From positions 11,323,302 to 11,387,301 of the forward strand of contig OX422215.1 in NCBI GenBank assembly GCA_949130495.1: a stretch of DNA of 64,000 nucleotides. The letters run 5' to 3'. Below the pieces are notes generated by a model that was given only the letters and a program-made list of their open reading frames with translations, was not told the DNA's origin and did no database searches. This document shows, piece by piece, positions 33,199-46,076 of this stretch. The position numbers were made by a program, and so were the translations under genes. Position 1 is the stretch's first letter; the number at the start of each line of letters is the position of its first letter. Source of the stretch: Sambucus nigra. Lineage: Eukaryota; Streptophyta; Magnoliopsida; Dipsacales; Adoxaceae.

Positions 33199-36100
33199 TG
33201 TGACACCCCGAATAATTAAATACCGGGCGATCACTCCTTTATTAAATTAAATCAAGGTTAACAGTTGGTTCATTCTCAGCATCACTGTCGATAAAAATAA
33301 TTTTCCAATTTAACACCCTAAATAATTAAGCTAAGTGTCAAAAACATTTTTCATACAAACTTTCCAAATTTTAATTAAAGAAAAAGATTTATTTATTTAA
33401 AACAACATTTCTACAATTAAGAATCACACCACAAAAAGCCAAATAACATAATACATTCGCCAATCGAATATCAACATATGAAACTAAAATCACAAATCCA
33501 TCCTGAATAAATCCCATAGAACAATACCGGAAATAACTGAAATATAAATGTCCCAACAACAAATGAAATGATGAAAAGGGGTGACACGTGCCCAATAAAT
33601 GACAGTACTAGGAGTGGATTCAATAACGGAAGCCGTCTACTCAAGTGACCTGCAACTCCCACCTAAGCTGCAGCTCGTTCTTCTCAAGGGATCCTAAGAA
33701 AAACGCCCCTGTGGCTGGGCACCTGAGAATATACATATATATACAAGAGAGAGAGAGAGGAAAAGAAACGGGTCAGAGCCCGAAAGTGTGTTTGATTTAA
33801 AATACGTTTAGCAAGTATTTAAATTGATACAGGCCAATGCAACAACATATTAGTGCGTCACTCTCTTGAGAAATACTCACCTCTCTTCTAATGCGCACAC
33901 CTATCGCACTAATCTTCCCAACAGTTTGTTTTATCAATTATCGCACTAGTCTTTCTAAAAGATTTAACCTATCTTAGATTACTCGCAAGATTTACAATTT
34001 ACTAATTCCACTTTAGAAAGATGTTCCAATTTGTAACCAAAGTTCTCTATTTTTTAGCTTTATAAAAAAAACAATAAAGTTTCCAGTGACATATTATGCT
34101 TTCTCAAAACAAGTATTTATAATATGAGCCAACAACCATGTCCTACTTATCAAATCTTAGTAGGCAGTTTCAAATATCATAATCTCATATATATATCAAC
34201 TACTCGTATAATATATATATATAACAGCACCCCGAATAAAACTATGGTGCGTGCATACTTCCACTATCCAAACCCCATACCACTCAAATCAAGGGGAATA
34301 CAAATTCGTAATCACTCTCGAATTGTATTAACACATACACAAACAATATCGAGGCGAAGCATAGATTCCAAGTCTCTAAGAGGATGGCACATACTCGCGT
34401 CTCTTAGGACCGTATGAACTATCGATTCGATAGCCTGTACCAAGGATATCTATATTCTAGGGTACAAGTCAATATCCCCCATAAAGGTCCCATCGAGATA
34501 AGACTGTCCCAGCGTTGTAACCTCAAGGATAGCAAGTAGCGCGGTATGTTTTTCACATGCATATAATATATGTACACACAATCATATAAATATACCCCTT
34601 TATCATATTGAAATAGGTTCTTCTCATCACCCATAATTATACCAATTATCCTTAATTTCACATTTATAGAATTACGTATAAGGTTTCATTCCTAACCTTA
34701 ACTCGAAGGGTTTTCTCACTTATCACCTAACACTCGTGGATTATATCCCCACACATCTGAAATTCAGTAAGTGACTTTATTAGATTCCAACGTAACTCTC
34801 TTACGTACCTCACCCTTTAAATTCATAAATCTAACAACCTAAAGTAAATATCCCATAAATATCATTCTCATTGAATATTAAAGGTTCCAACATTATTTCA
34901 TATACCCTACTGGTCCTCAATGTCTCCCAAATCATTTTATTTAGAATGCCCAAAAATTATTTCACGATAAACTTAATTTAACTAATTAAACAAGGGAAAT
35001 AGGAGTCTACCAGGAGGGTTCGATCGATCGAAGCTTGGGGCTCGATCGATCGAACCTTCGATCGATCGATGCTCTAGGTTCGATCAATCGATCAAGCAGG
35101 TCTGGGCAAAATTCTGCAGAATGCAGTTACGGGATTCATCAAACTTCTTCATCCAAAACTATGTTTTTCCATTCTAATCGTCCCAAAAATCCTACTATCA
35201 TCATCATAACATTATACCAGGTGTTTATAACGTAAAACATGTGTATAACTATCATTAAACATGGATTTTCAACCTAAAATCATGTCCAATCATCAAGAAC
35301 CCTAGAATTTTCTTAAACAGATTTCTAATGAATCTTTCTCCAGTTTTTCTTTATTATGATCACCAAATTTCGTGGATTATTACCTCTACATGGCAAGGGT
35401 TTCCAGAATTAACATATACATCACTACTACATGGGTTCTCCTAACAAAAATGGGGTTTTCTTCCATAGTTTTTATCACAATACATTCCTAAACTAACATG
35501 AAGATTGCATCAACGAAAATAGCAAGTTTAAACACTTGCCTGGGATTTTGGTATGCATATTCACTGCTGATTTTGGTATGGCTGCGTTCCTTGACTCGTG
35601 ATCTACGCGGTGGTGTTGGTGGCGGTGCAAACCAGTGGCTTTTTGGCCTTGGATTGCCTTGGAGCTCTCTCTCTCTTCTCCAATGGCCGTCATTTGATTT
35701 GTGAATGTTCTAACCCTAAGAGGCTGACCTAATGGCTGATATAGGTTGGCTGAAATTCGTGGGTTTAATTACCCACTTATGTAAAATGACTAAAATGCCC
35801 TCCCGGGGCACCAATTAGGCCTAAAAACGCCCCGAGACCCAAACTAAATCCCCGGGTACACTTTTCTGACTATCTCGACCCTTCCGGACGCGTTGGCGCA
35901 CTCAAAACGACCATACGAACAACTTATAAAGTATTCACTTTTTATTTAACAAAATTAGTCCTGACGTGACACGGGCACGTCCCGACTTAAATTTCCGAAA
36001 TAGTCATTTAATTCACTCTTGACAACATTATAAAAATAAATCTCATATATTACTATACTCATCCAGTAATATGCAACAAATAACAAATTTCCAATAATTA

Positions 36101-36223
36101 CTAACTCTCGTCACGCTAGTAAATATTCAAAGCAACATTCCGGATTAAAATTAAATTAATTTATCTCAATTAAATTTAATAAATCCCATAATTTTAAAAG
36201 CTATAAAAATACGGGGTATTACA
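33199..36223 (-). repeat. 3' LTR of the large element
   Basis: 3,025 bp, from TGTGACACCCCG to GTATTACA. It is near-identical to 40560-43584 and homologous to the solo LTR at 2417-5423. It has no coding content; short open frames here are repeated in the other LTR. Confidence 0.95.
35019..35094. repeat. CGATCGAT palindrome cluster in the 3' LTR
   Basis: Four runs of CGATCGATCG type with short GC-containing spacers, identical in the other LTR. Confidence 0.9.
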
Positions 36224-36237
36224 TACTCCCCCCCTAA
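36224..36237 (-). other. polypurine tract of the large element
   Basis: On the minus strand TTAGGGGGGGAGTA directly precedes the LTR start TGTAATACC. Confidence 0.88.
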
Positions 36238-39200
36238 TAACTGAATTTCGTCCCGAAATTCGAAAAATAAGGCCTATCCGATAGCACAATTCTGGATATC
36301 CTTTTCCGTACACAAACTAACTACACATTACGGCGCTCAATTACTATAGCCCTTTCTTCACAGCAACATTGTTTTACCTTCTCATTAGAGATACTTCACC
36401 TTGTGCTCCCAACCGACAACATTCGCATAAGTCACGCTTATACGTTATGCATTTCATTATTTCACTAACATTAAGAGGCCGCACCTCACTACATGACAAA
36501 TACTCGGATTTATTCATATACAAAACTCCCATTCTGAGAAAATATTACGAACATTTGATCACTCTTGCTCGTCTAAAACAGTCGTGGAATTCTACCATAG
36601 TTATCGGATATTTTCTCGACCGATCCAAAAATTCTGATTATCTACTCTCCTCTAAACATACGGAAGGAGAATAGTCGAGGTTCTTCCATAACAAAACCTT
36701 AATAAGTACCTCATACGCGACAAACAGGTTCGAGTGCTTTCTACAAAGCATTCTTGAAATCCTCGTACCAAGATTCCAAAATCTCCTTCACGTGGCTCCA
36801 CTAATCTTTAATCACCATGCATATATTCCCTGGCTAAGGGTGATACATCCTACTTGAAATGAAATCTTATCTCCACTGATTCCTGAAATCCCATATCAAA
36901 GGTGGGATTCACCAATCTCATCCTGATTCAGAAATGTATACTGCGCCAGACCATGCACTGGCGCGATCCTTCCTTTCAAAGGAAGTCTGGGGCATACTAG
37001 TTAATATTGTAAGCCAGCCCAAAGGAATATCAATCACTTCCTTCTCGGCGACTTAATTCACATGTTCGGGATAAACCCTTGATCTTGTTTTGAGGATGGT
37101 AACCCATCCAAGAACTTTACCGACTTTACCAACCTCTTCCAATTTCAGGAATTTTTTGATAAGCACAAAATTATTTGGTTGATTCTCCTCTTTCAACCAA
37201 ACCTTTCCTATGGGCAGTGCATGTAGAGACTACTCACTACATCTTGCTAAACATCGATTCTTCCTTGAAATGTCTCACATTAAGTGACACGTAATACTCC
37301 CCTTCCTTGCTTGTAGTATGCCGAAAGTTCCACCCGTGCTCTTCTCTCCATAAAGCGCACTTCTGGATCTCTTATACTATACTAACATCATTACTCTTTA
37401 TATGTGTGAGTCGCTCTCACACTTGACTAATAAAAACTCCGCTCCGGGTGTGCTTCATAACAATTAAATTCTACAATATTCAAGGAATACCAATTCTTGA
37501 ATGGCTTCCCACAGTTTTCCAATCAAGTTAGGGCGTGCTATTCTAATTGCACACTTATGTATGGATTATCTCCCCTCATGTGACGTTTAATCCACTATAT
37601 CACTTCCACTTTGTTATACTAGTCCCACAAACATATATTTCACACGTCTATTACCACGTCCCTTCGACTCGGACTATTTTAACTATAGTTAACCAAGATG
37701 CCCACATTTTTTTTCAACACTCCGACCGCCCTGGGAGAGCGAACGGCGTGCTACTCATCTGTAGGACCAACTAAATTCAACGGAATGGAAGGAATAGGGC
37801 ATTCACATTCCATGACAATAAAAGAGGAATAATAATCCTCAACCTTTCTCAGATAAGTACAACCATTTTCTCAAATAAGTACAACAACCAAAATAAATCA
37901 CTAACGCTCTATTCATCAAAATAATTACAGGTCATCTCTTTTGTATAATACAAAGTTCTTTCCAGATGGTCCATGCTAAAAATCATTCCAACTCTTTATT
38001 CCCCTTGTGTTCTATACGCGGTTATGACATTTGGGTACTCTCAATCACCCTAGAAACAAAATTCTTGAATTCTCTTTATTAGCGTTCCACCCCTTAACTC
38101 GTGGGGTAACTTTCAATGCTTCCTTACCACACAATCTGGCTCCAGTGGCTTTAAGACAAATTCAACTTCCATCTTACATACATAATTACTTGATCCCATT
38201 TTGACTAGGGTACCGAACTCATGGAATAGTGACCAAACGTCTCCCTATTTCTAACCTTACGCTAAGTTTCATGCGTGGGATGTCTCTCAAAGCGAAATCC
38301 AAACAAGGAACCCCCCCGATACACTACTACCTAGCTTTGTCGGTCATCGAAATCCGTTAGGTCCTCCGTCCGTGGTATGTACCCTTTTATTCCGTCTCTT
38401 GACAGAAAAGTTACAATTCTCCCGTAATTATGCTTAATAAAGAACGTTTCACCAATTTCACTACCGTGTTGGTTGATGGTAATAGCATTCCATAAACCTC
38501 GAATACATACAATCGGAATTCTCGAAATTCCTTTCCCTAATAATAGGGGTATAAAGATTAACTCCCACATCTCTAAAGGTTAAATATAACAATGCACTCT
38601 TCCTATCACTAACTCCGGATTGCTAAATATAATACTGAGTCAAATCTTTTCGCTCAACGGTAAATCCCGATACATACGGAATTATGCTAACAAAGTCTAT
38701 ACATACATTGGCATCGAATATCTCGAGCCCACTATCTCCTCCGAAGTCTCTAGGATAGATAATAGAAGTGCGAGTCCAACTTCCTTACAGGTAAGCCTCG
38801 CCAAAGCAAACATGAAACATGTTGCACCAATGCAACTACTCCAATAGCCTCTCAATAAATGCCCACTATCATACTACCCATTTTTATAACATTTTAACAA
38901 AGATAAAATCATACTCGTGTATCGCATCACTACAACAAGCAATCTCCATAAAGTATAAAACACTGTTAATATACTCACCCATCCTCCGCGGATAGCTCTA
39001 AAGAAAAAAAATCCCGCTACACTAAGGAAAAATATTCACACAATGGTAACATTTCTAATTATATGCATTTAACTCGTCTCACATGCTAATCTAGAAATGA
39101 TCAAAATATGGTGACTCGCTCGTGTCATATAAACACGCCTCATCCTTTGAGGATACAACATACACTTCTACCTTGACAATCGTCTTGACTGTGCAAATGG

Positions 39201-40545
39201 TTTCCGGACGTAACACGTCTACACAAACCAAACAATATTACTTTACTCGTTGCCTTTTACTAGGCATCGTATTCTTTCCCTTATACTTACTTTGAAATAT
39301 ATTATCGTGAGCGATCTCACCCCGCATAAAATACCTCAACACATAATTCACCTATCACCTGTCCTACTAACTAGGTTAGGATTGTTCTTTCCTCGGACAT
39401 TAGTAGACTCGACTTCTGTTAACCATCCCGGTTGTTCCATAGCCTTCTTAGGCCATAAAGATCATGTTACTATCTATACTAGTACTTACTGAATTTTCCA
39501 TCACTTGGTAAGAATTTAACTGTCTGAAGCATTTAAATGGTTTTCCTTATGTGTATCCACATCCTTTTGTGGTGCTATACCACCACCGTTGCATTCAGTC
39601 TCATTCTCGACTAAATTTTTTGATTCCATTAACTTCCTCCACAGAGAAGCGTTATCATCTATTCTGACACAATATGACAATGTCAACCTCTGGATCGTTC
39701 GTCCATCAGAATTTCCTCCCCGAGTTTTATCAACTATTATTACAAGTTGGTCTTCCACTTGGAGTCGTTTCCCCCACTTGTATCTACATCTTCTAACACA
39801 AAATTGGCTAACGGTTAAGATTCAAATTCACGGATGGACCCCTGATACGCCCTCCCTCGAAGAGTTCAGAACCACATTTGCTTCTCATCCTGAACAGTTA
39901 AGGAAGGAACATTCGGTCAACACTGTACCTCAGGTTCTCCTATAGGCATAGCATTCCACTTCTAAAATTGGTGGTTGTCTCCAACCATTATAATTTCGTC
40001 CCGAAAGCCAAGAAAATTTTTCTCTAAATTTTCACTTTTGGTTTGCCACACTCCGTTCTACATTTAAGCCTTTGGATACTTTACCGCCTTTGGTAAAGAC
40101 ACATACAATTTTCGCGTTTCTAAAATTTCCCGTTGATAGTCTTTACACGTTTTTGTAAAACGTTGGGTAAGTTTACCCCCATACCTCATTTGCCTATAAC
40201 AGCATTTGAAAATCATTGCTGCACCTTAGTCGCCTTTCAAGTTTTGGCTTCTCGTGCCATAATGGGGGTGACCTCGACTACGGTCATCATCCTCAGATAT
40301 ATTTCATTATCTTAACTGAGCCCTGCTTCTTGATGTACGCTTAACGGTCCTCTTCTGACATCCGTCATCGCTCGGTATACGCACACATTCGAACGAAATT
40401 AGAATACACTAATGTATACACATTATAGCAGGAGAACGAAATCTCATCAAGGAATCGACAATCCTAAACATAGGGCTCTATAACAAACAAAGCAACGCTG
40501 AAAGCATAATAAGCCGTACAGATCCTAAGGACACTAGAACCCGAT
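36238..40545 (-). other. domain-free interior of the large element
   Basis: About 4.3 kb with no open frame above about 120 codons and no retroelement motif recognised in any frame. CGTCCCGAAA-type blocks occur at both ends (36250 and near 40000). A short GCGCCAG/CTGGCGC hairpin lies at 36942-36965. It is either a heavily decayed Ty3/gypsy interior or unrelated filler, as in LARD elements. Confidence 0.7.
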
Positions 40546-40557
40546 GCTCTGATACCA
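40546..40557 (-). other. primer-binding site, initiator Met tRNA
   Basis: Minus strand TGGTATCAGAGC, two bases inside the 5' LTR. Confidence 0.95.
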
Positions 40558-40559
40558 CC

Positions 40560-43500
40560 TGTTACACCCCGAATAATTAAATACCGTGCGATCACTCCTT
40601 TATTAAATTAAATCAAGGTTAACAGTTGGTTCATTCTCAGCATCACTGTCGATAAAAATAATTTTCCAATTTAACACCCTAAATAATTAAGCTAAGTGTC
40701 AAAAACATTTTTCATACAAACTTTCCAAATTTTAATTAAAGAAAAAGATTTATTTATTTAAAACAACATTTCTACAATTAAGAATCACACCACAAAAAGC
40801 CAAATAACATAATACATTCGTCAATCGAATATCAACATATGAAACTAAAATCACAAATCCATCCTGAATAAATCCCATAGAACAATACCGAAAATAACTG
40901 AAATATAAATGTCCCAACAACAAATGAAATGATGAAAAGGGGCAACACGTGCCCAATAAATGACAGTACTAGGAGTGGAGTCAATAACGGAAGCCATCTA
41001 CTCAAGTGACCTGCAACTCCCACCTAAGCTGCAGCTCGTTCTTCTCAAGGGATCCTAAGCAAGACGCCCCTGTGGCTGGGCACCTGAGAATATACATATA
41101 TAGACAAGAGAGAGAGAGGAAAAGAAATGGGTCAGAGCCCGAAAGTGTGTTTGATTTAAAATACGTTTAGCAAGTATTTAAATTGATACAGGCCAATGCA
41201 ACAACATATTAGTGCGTCACTCTCTTGAGAAATACTCACCTCTCTTCTAATGTGCACACCTATCGCACTAATCTTCCCAACGGTTTGTTTTATCAATTAT
41301 CGCACTAGTCTTTCTAAAAGATTTAACCTATCTTAGATTACTCGTAAGATTTACAATTTACTAATTCCACTTTAGAAAGATGTTCCAATTTGTAACCAAA
41401 GTTCTCTATTTTTTAGCTTTATAAAAAAAAACAATAAAGTTTCCAGTGACATATTATGCTTTCTCAAAACAAGTATTTATAATATGAGCCAACAACCATG
41501 TCCTACTTATCAAATCTTAGTAGGCAGTTTCAAATATCATAATCTCATATATATATCAACTACTCGTATAATATATATATATAACAGCACCCCGAATAAA
41601 ACTATGGTGCGTGCATACTTCCACTATCCAAACCCCATACCACTCAAATCAAGGGGAATACAAATTCGGAATTACTCTCGAATTGTATTAACACATACAC
41701 AAACAATATCGAGGCGAAGCATAGATTCTAAGTCTCTAAGAGGATGGCACATACTCGCGTCTCTTAGGACCGTATGAACTATCGATTCGATAGCCTGTAC
41801 CAAGGATATCTATCTTCTAGGGTACAAGTCAATATCCCCCATAAAGGTCCCATCGAGATAAGACTGTCCCAGCGTTGTAACCTCAAGGATAGCAAGTAGC
41901 GCGGTATGTTTTTCACATGCATATAATATATGTACACACAATCATATAAATATACCCCTTTATCATATTGAAATAGGTTCTTCTCATCACCCATAATTAT
42001 ACCAATTATCCTTAATTTCACATTTATAGAATTACGTATAAGGTTTCATTCCTAACCTTAACTCGAAGGGTTTTCTCACTTATCACCTAACACTCGTGGA
42101 TTATATCCCCACACATCTGAAATTCAGTAAGTGACTTTATTAGATTCCAACGTAACTCTCTTACGCACCTCACCCTTTAAATTCATAAATCTAACAACCT
42201 AAAGTAAATATCCCATAAATATCATTCTCATTGAATATTAAAGGTTCCAACATTATTTCATATACCCTACTGGTCCTCAATGTCTCCCAAATCATTTTAT
42301 TTAGAATGCCCAAAAATTATTTCACGATAAACTTAATTTAACTAATTAAACAAGGGAAATAGGAGTCTGGCAGGAGGGTTCGATCGATCGAAGCTTGGGG
42401 CTCGATCGATCGAACCTTCGATCGATCGATGCTCTAGGTTCGATCAATCGATCAAGCAGGTCTGGGCAAAATTCTGCAGAATGCAGTTACGGGATTCATC
42501 AAACTTCTTCATCCAAAACTATGTTTTTCCATTCTAATCGTCCCAAAAATCCTACTATCATCATCATAACATTATACCAGGTGTTTATAACGTAAAACAT
42601 GTGTATAACTATCATTAAACATGGATTTTCAACCTAAAATCATGTCCAATCATCAAGAACCCTAGAATTTTCTTAAACAGATTTCTAATAAATCTTTCTC
42701 CAATTTTTCTTTATTATGATCACCAAATTTCGTGGATTATTACCTCTACATGGCAAGGGTTTCCAGAATTAACATATACATCACTACTACATGGGTTCTC
42801 CTAACAAAAATGGGGTTTTCTTCCATAGTTTTTATCACAATACATTCCTAAACTAACATGAAGATTGCATCAACGAAAATAGCAAGTTTAAACACTTGCC
42901 TGGGATTTTGGTATGCAGAATCACGGCTGATTTTGGTATGGCTGCGTTCCTTGACTCGTGATCTACGCGGTGGTGTTGGTGGCGGTGCAAACCGGTGGCT
43001 TTTTGGCCTTGGATTGCCTTGGAGCTCTCTCCTCTCTTCTCCAATGGCCGTCATTTGATTTGTGAATGTTCTAACCCTAAGAGGCTGACCTAATGGCTGA
43101 TATAGGTTGGCTGAAATTCGTTGTATTAATTACCCACTTATGTAAAATGACTAAAATTCCCTCCCGGGGCACCAATTAAGCCTAAAAACGCCCTGAGACC
43201 CAAACTAAATCCCCGGGTACACTTTTCTGACTATCTCGACCCTTCCGGACGCGTTGGCGCACTCAAAACGACCATACGAACAACTTATAAAGTATTCACT
43301 TTTTATTTAACAAAATTAGTCCTGACGTGACACGGGCACGTCCCGACTTAAATTTCCGAAATAGTCATTTAATTCACTCTTGACAACATTATAAAAATAA
43401 ATCTCATATATTACTATACTCATCCAGTAATATGCAACAAATAACAAATTTCCAATAATTACTAACTCTCGTCACGCTAGTAAATATTCAAAGCAATATT

Positions 43501-43584
43501 CCGGATTAAAATTAAATTAATTTATCTTAATTAAATTTAATAAATCCAATAATTTTAAAAGCTATAAAAATACGGGGTATTACA
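40560..43584 (-). repeat. 5' LTR of the large element
   Basis: 3,025 bp, from TGTTACACCCCG to GTATTACA, followed by TTTGA. The CGATCGAT cluster is at 42380-42455. Confidence 0.95.
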
Positions 43585-43649
43585 TTTGAGTTTCATAACT
43601 GATTTCGTTTTATGTATACTAAACCTTATTGATGGATCAAACAAAGGCC

Positions 43650-43960
43650 CTTAGATAAAATGTTTAATAGTTTAATAGTTTTAGTTTAATAGATAAAATG
43701 ATAAAATGATAATGCTTAATAGATAAAATGATAAAATGATAAAATATTAACTGATTTTATAATGTTTAATAATTTAATAGATAAAATGATGTTATAATGT
43801 TTATAGTGTTTATAATGATAAAATGATAAAATGATGTTATAAAATGATTTTATAATGTTTATAATGATAAAATGATGTTGTAATGTTTAATAGTTTAATA
43901 GATAAAATGATAAAATGATGTTATAATGTTATAAGGTTAAAATGATTTTATTTATCTTTC
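43650..43960 (+). repeat. AT-rich minisatellite, GATAAAATGAT units
   Basis: Irregular repetition of GATAAAATGAT, GTTTAATAGTTTAATA and GATGTTATAATGTTT, inside the first intron of the hAT element. Confidence 0.85.
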
Positions 43961-44028
43961 ATTATCACTTGTGCACCTAGTTATTAGGTTTAGTTATAAT
44001 GTTTACTTATTTACTGTTTTACTTGTAG

Positions 44029-46076
44029 ATGTCAAGTACTGTGGACACTACTTTTCGTCACCCAACGTCTGTTTCTCAGCCAATGACAAGTACCACCACA
44101 CAAGCATCACAAGTAGCAACCTGGGATTCGACCGAGGTAGCTAAAAAGAAGTTCAAATCTGATGTGTGGGATCATTTCACTAAAATAGAAAAGGAAGATG
44201 GGGAGTAAAGCCGATCAATGTAAGTGTAACTATTGTTCATCTGTATATGCATGTTCAAGTTCTTATGGAACTAGTACCTTAAGGAAGCACCTTGGGAGAT
44301 GTAGAGCTTATCCACTTAATAAATATACAAAGCAAACAAATTTAGTTTTTCAAAAGGATGACGAAGAGGAGAGTAAACTAGTACCTTGGAAATTTGACCA
44401 GGGGGATTGTAGAGAGGCACTTGCCAAAATGATTGTGATTGATGAACTATCATTTAGGTTTGTTGAACGTGAAGGCTTTAGGTTGTTTATGAGTGTTTGT
44501 CAACCTAGATTTCAGCATGTGTCCCGCACTACAATGGCTAGAGACGTTGTCAAGTTGTATGATAGGTTGAAAACAAATTTAAAAATTGGTTTGCGAAATC
44601 AGACTCAGAGAATTTGTCTAACCACTGACGCATGGATCTCAATTCAAAGTATGAGTTACATGTGTCTTACCACTCATTTCATTGATAGTACTTCGAAATT
44701 ACAAAAAAGGATACTCAATTTTCTGTCCTTGCTAGTCATAAGGGTGTTGCTATAGGCCAAGCCGTTGAAGCATGTTTGGTTGAATGGGGTGTAGAAAAAG
44801 TATTTACAATGACAGTTGATAATGCCTCCTCTAACGACACTGCTATTGCCCACTTAAAGAAAAAACTTTCCAAAAAAAGGCATTTGTCTTAGATGGTGAA
44901 TTTTTTCATATGCGATGTTGTGCCCATATATTGAACTTGATTGTGAGGGATGGGGTGAAAGAGATAGAGACGTCCATTATTAGAATTCGTGGTGTTGTGA
45001 GATACATTAGGAGTTCTCCACAAAGAGCACAATAATTCAGAATTTGTTGTGACCAAGAACAAATTGTGTCCAAATTCTCTTTGAGTCTTGATGTCCCCAC
45101 AAGATGGAATTACACATTTCTCGTGTTAGAAATCGCACTCAAGTTTCAAAAGGCATTTGAAAGGTTGGATGAACTTGAAACAAACTTTGCCTCCGATCTT
45201 AAGGAAGGGGTACCTAGTGAGGAGGATTGGGATAATGCTCGAGTATTAACAAAATTTTGAAAGTTTTTTATGACGTGACCAAACGTTTATCCGGGTCTTT
45301 GTATGTCATGTCAAATGATTATTTTCATCAAGTGTGTGCAATTGAACAATTATTGAGTGATTGGGCTAAACATAGTGATATTAGGTTGAGTATCATGGCT
45401 AAAAAAATGAAGGAAAAATTTGATAAATATTGGGGAAACATTGAGAAAGTTAATATGATGTGGTTGGTTGCGGTTGTGTTGGATCCACGATACAAGTTGA
45501 AGTATGTGGAGTTTTGTTATGGGATAATTTATCATTTGGAAAAAGTGAATGAGTTATCAACGAGAATACAAGAAGTTATGCATCGTATGTACATTCATTA
45601 TCAAATGTTTGTCGGTACGAGTTCTCGTTCAAAGAACACTCAATCTTCAAATGATATTGAAGTTGATTCCTTGGAAGGTGAAAATGGTGAGCAAGTTAAG
45701 TCTCTTCAATCGCAGTTTTTGAAACATTTGGAAGAACGGGAAAATGTAGATTCAAAGTCCGAAGTTGATATGTATTTTGATGAAGGGGTAGCAAAGGATG
45801 GACCAAATTTCGATATCTTAGCATGGTGGAAATTGAATGGTTGTAGGTATCCAACACTTGCTCTAGTGGCACGTGATGTTTTAGCTATACCGGTTTCTAC
45901 CGTTGCTTCAGAGTCGGCCTTTAGCATGGGGGGGCGCGTCCTTGACCAATTTTGTAGTTCCCTATCCCCTAAGGTAGCAGAGTGCTTGATTTGTGGACAA
46001 GATTGGCTTCGCGCATCACCATTACCACTAGAAGTTGAGATGCGATTAGATGAAATGTCGGATCTAGAATCAGGTA
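44029..46076 (+). pseudogene. hAT transposase with BED zinc finger (frameshifted)
   Basis: Start chosen at 44029, where ATG follows a good splice acceptor (TTACTTGTAG). The order is a serine/threonine-rich lead, the BED finger (V-W-D-H-F, C-N-Y-C, H-L-G-R-C; about 44130-44310), the transposase core with T-D-A-W and V-D-N-A-S-S-N-D, and R-C-C-A-H-I-L-N-L. These are followed by V-P-T-R-W-N and the hAT dimerisation domain with A-S-E-S-A-F-S-M-G-G-R (45910-45940). Frame breaks lie near 44195 (G run), 44730, 44880 (A run) and 45257 (T run), plus one stop near 45033. It cuts and pastes hAT elements by binding TIR and subterminal motifs. Later short exons probably follow. Confidence 0.9.

Larger units (their letters stand above)
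33199..43584 (-). mobile_element. large non-autonomous LTR element (LARD-like), 10,386 bp
   Basis: Two LTRs of exactly 3,025 bp flank a 4,336-bp interior. A perfect TTTGA duplication surrounds it (33194-33198 and 43585-43589). The minus strand carries an initiator-Met primer site and a polypurine tract preceded by CGAATTTCGGGACGAAATTC, an ending common in plant Ty3/gypsy chromoviruses. The LTRs differ at only about 1% by eye, so insertion was recent. No gag, protease, integrase or polymerase is seen. The lineage is an inference from the 3' end and the TGTAATACCCCG LTR start. Confidence 0.94.

Noticed and set aside
34124..34661. Paired open frames repeated at 41484-42021 as a duplicated gene
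   Set aside because: Both sets lie in the 3,025-bp LTRs; repetition reflects the LTR pair, not a gene duplication.
36942..36965. GCGCCAG/CTGGCGC hairpin as a terminator or regulatory site
   Set aside because: Arms are only 7-8 bp and it occurs once in decayed sequence; likely chance.
39250..39945. Open frames of 80-118 codons in the large LTR element interior
   Set aside because: They lie on the strand opposite to the element, carry no recognised motif and are no longer than chance frames in sequence of this composition.
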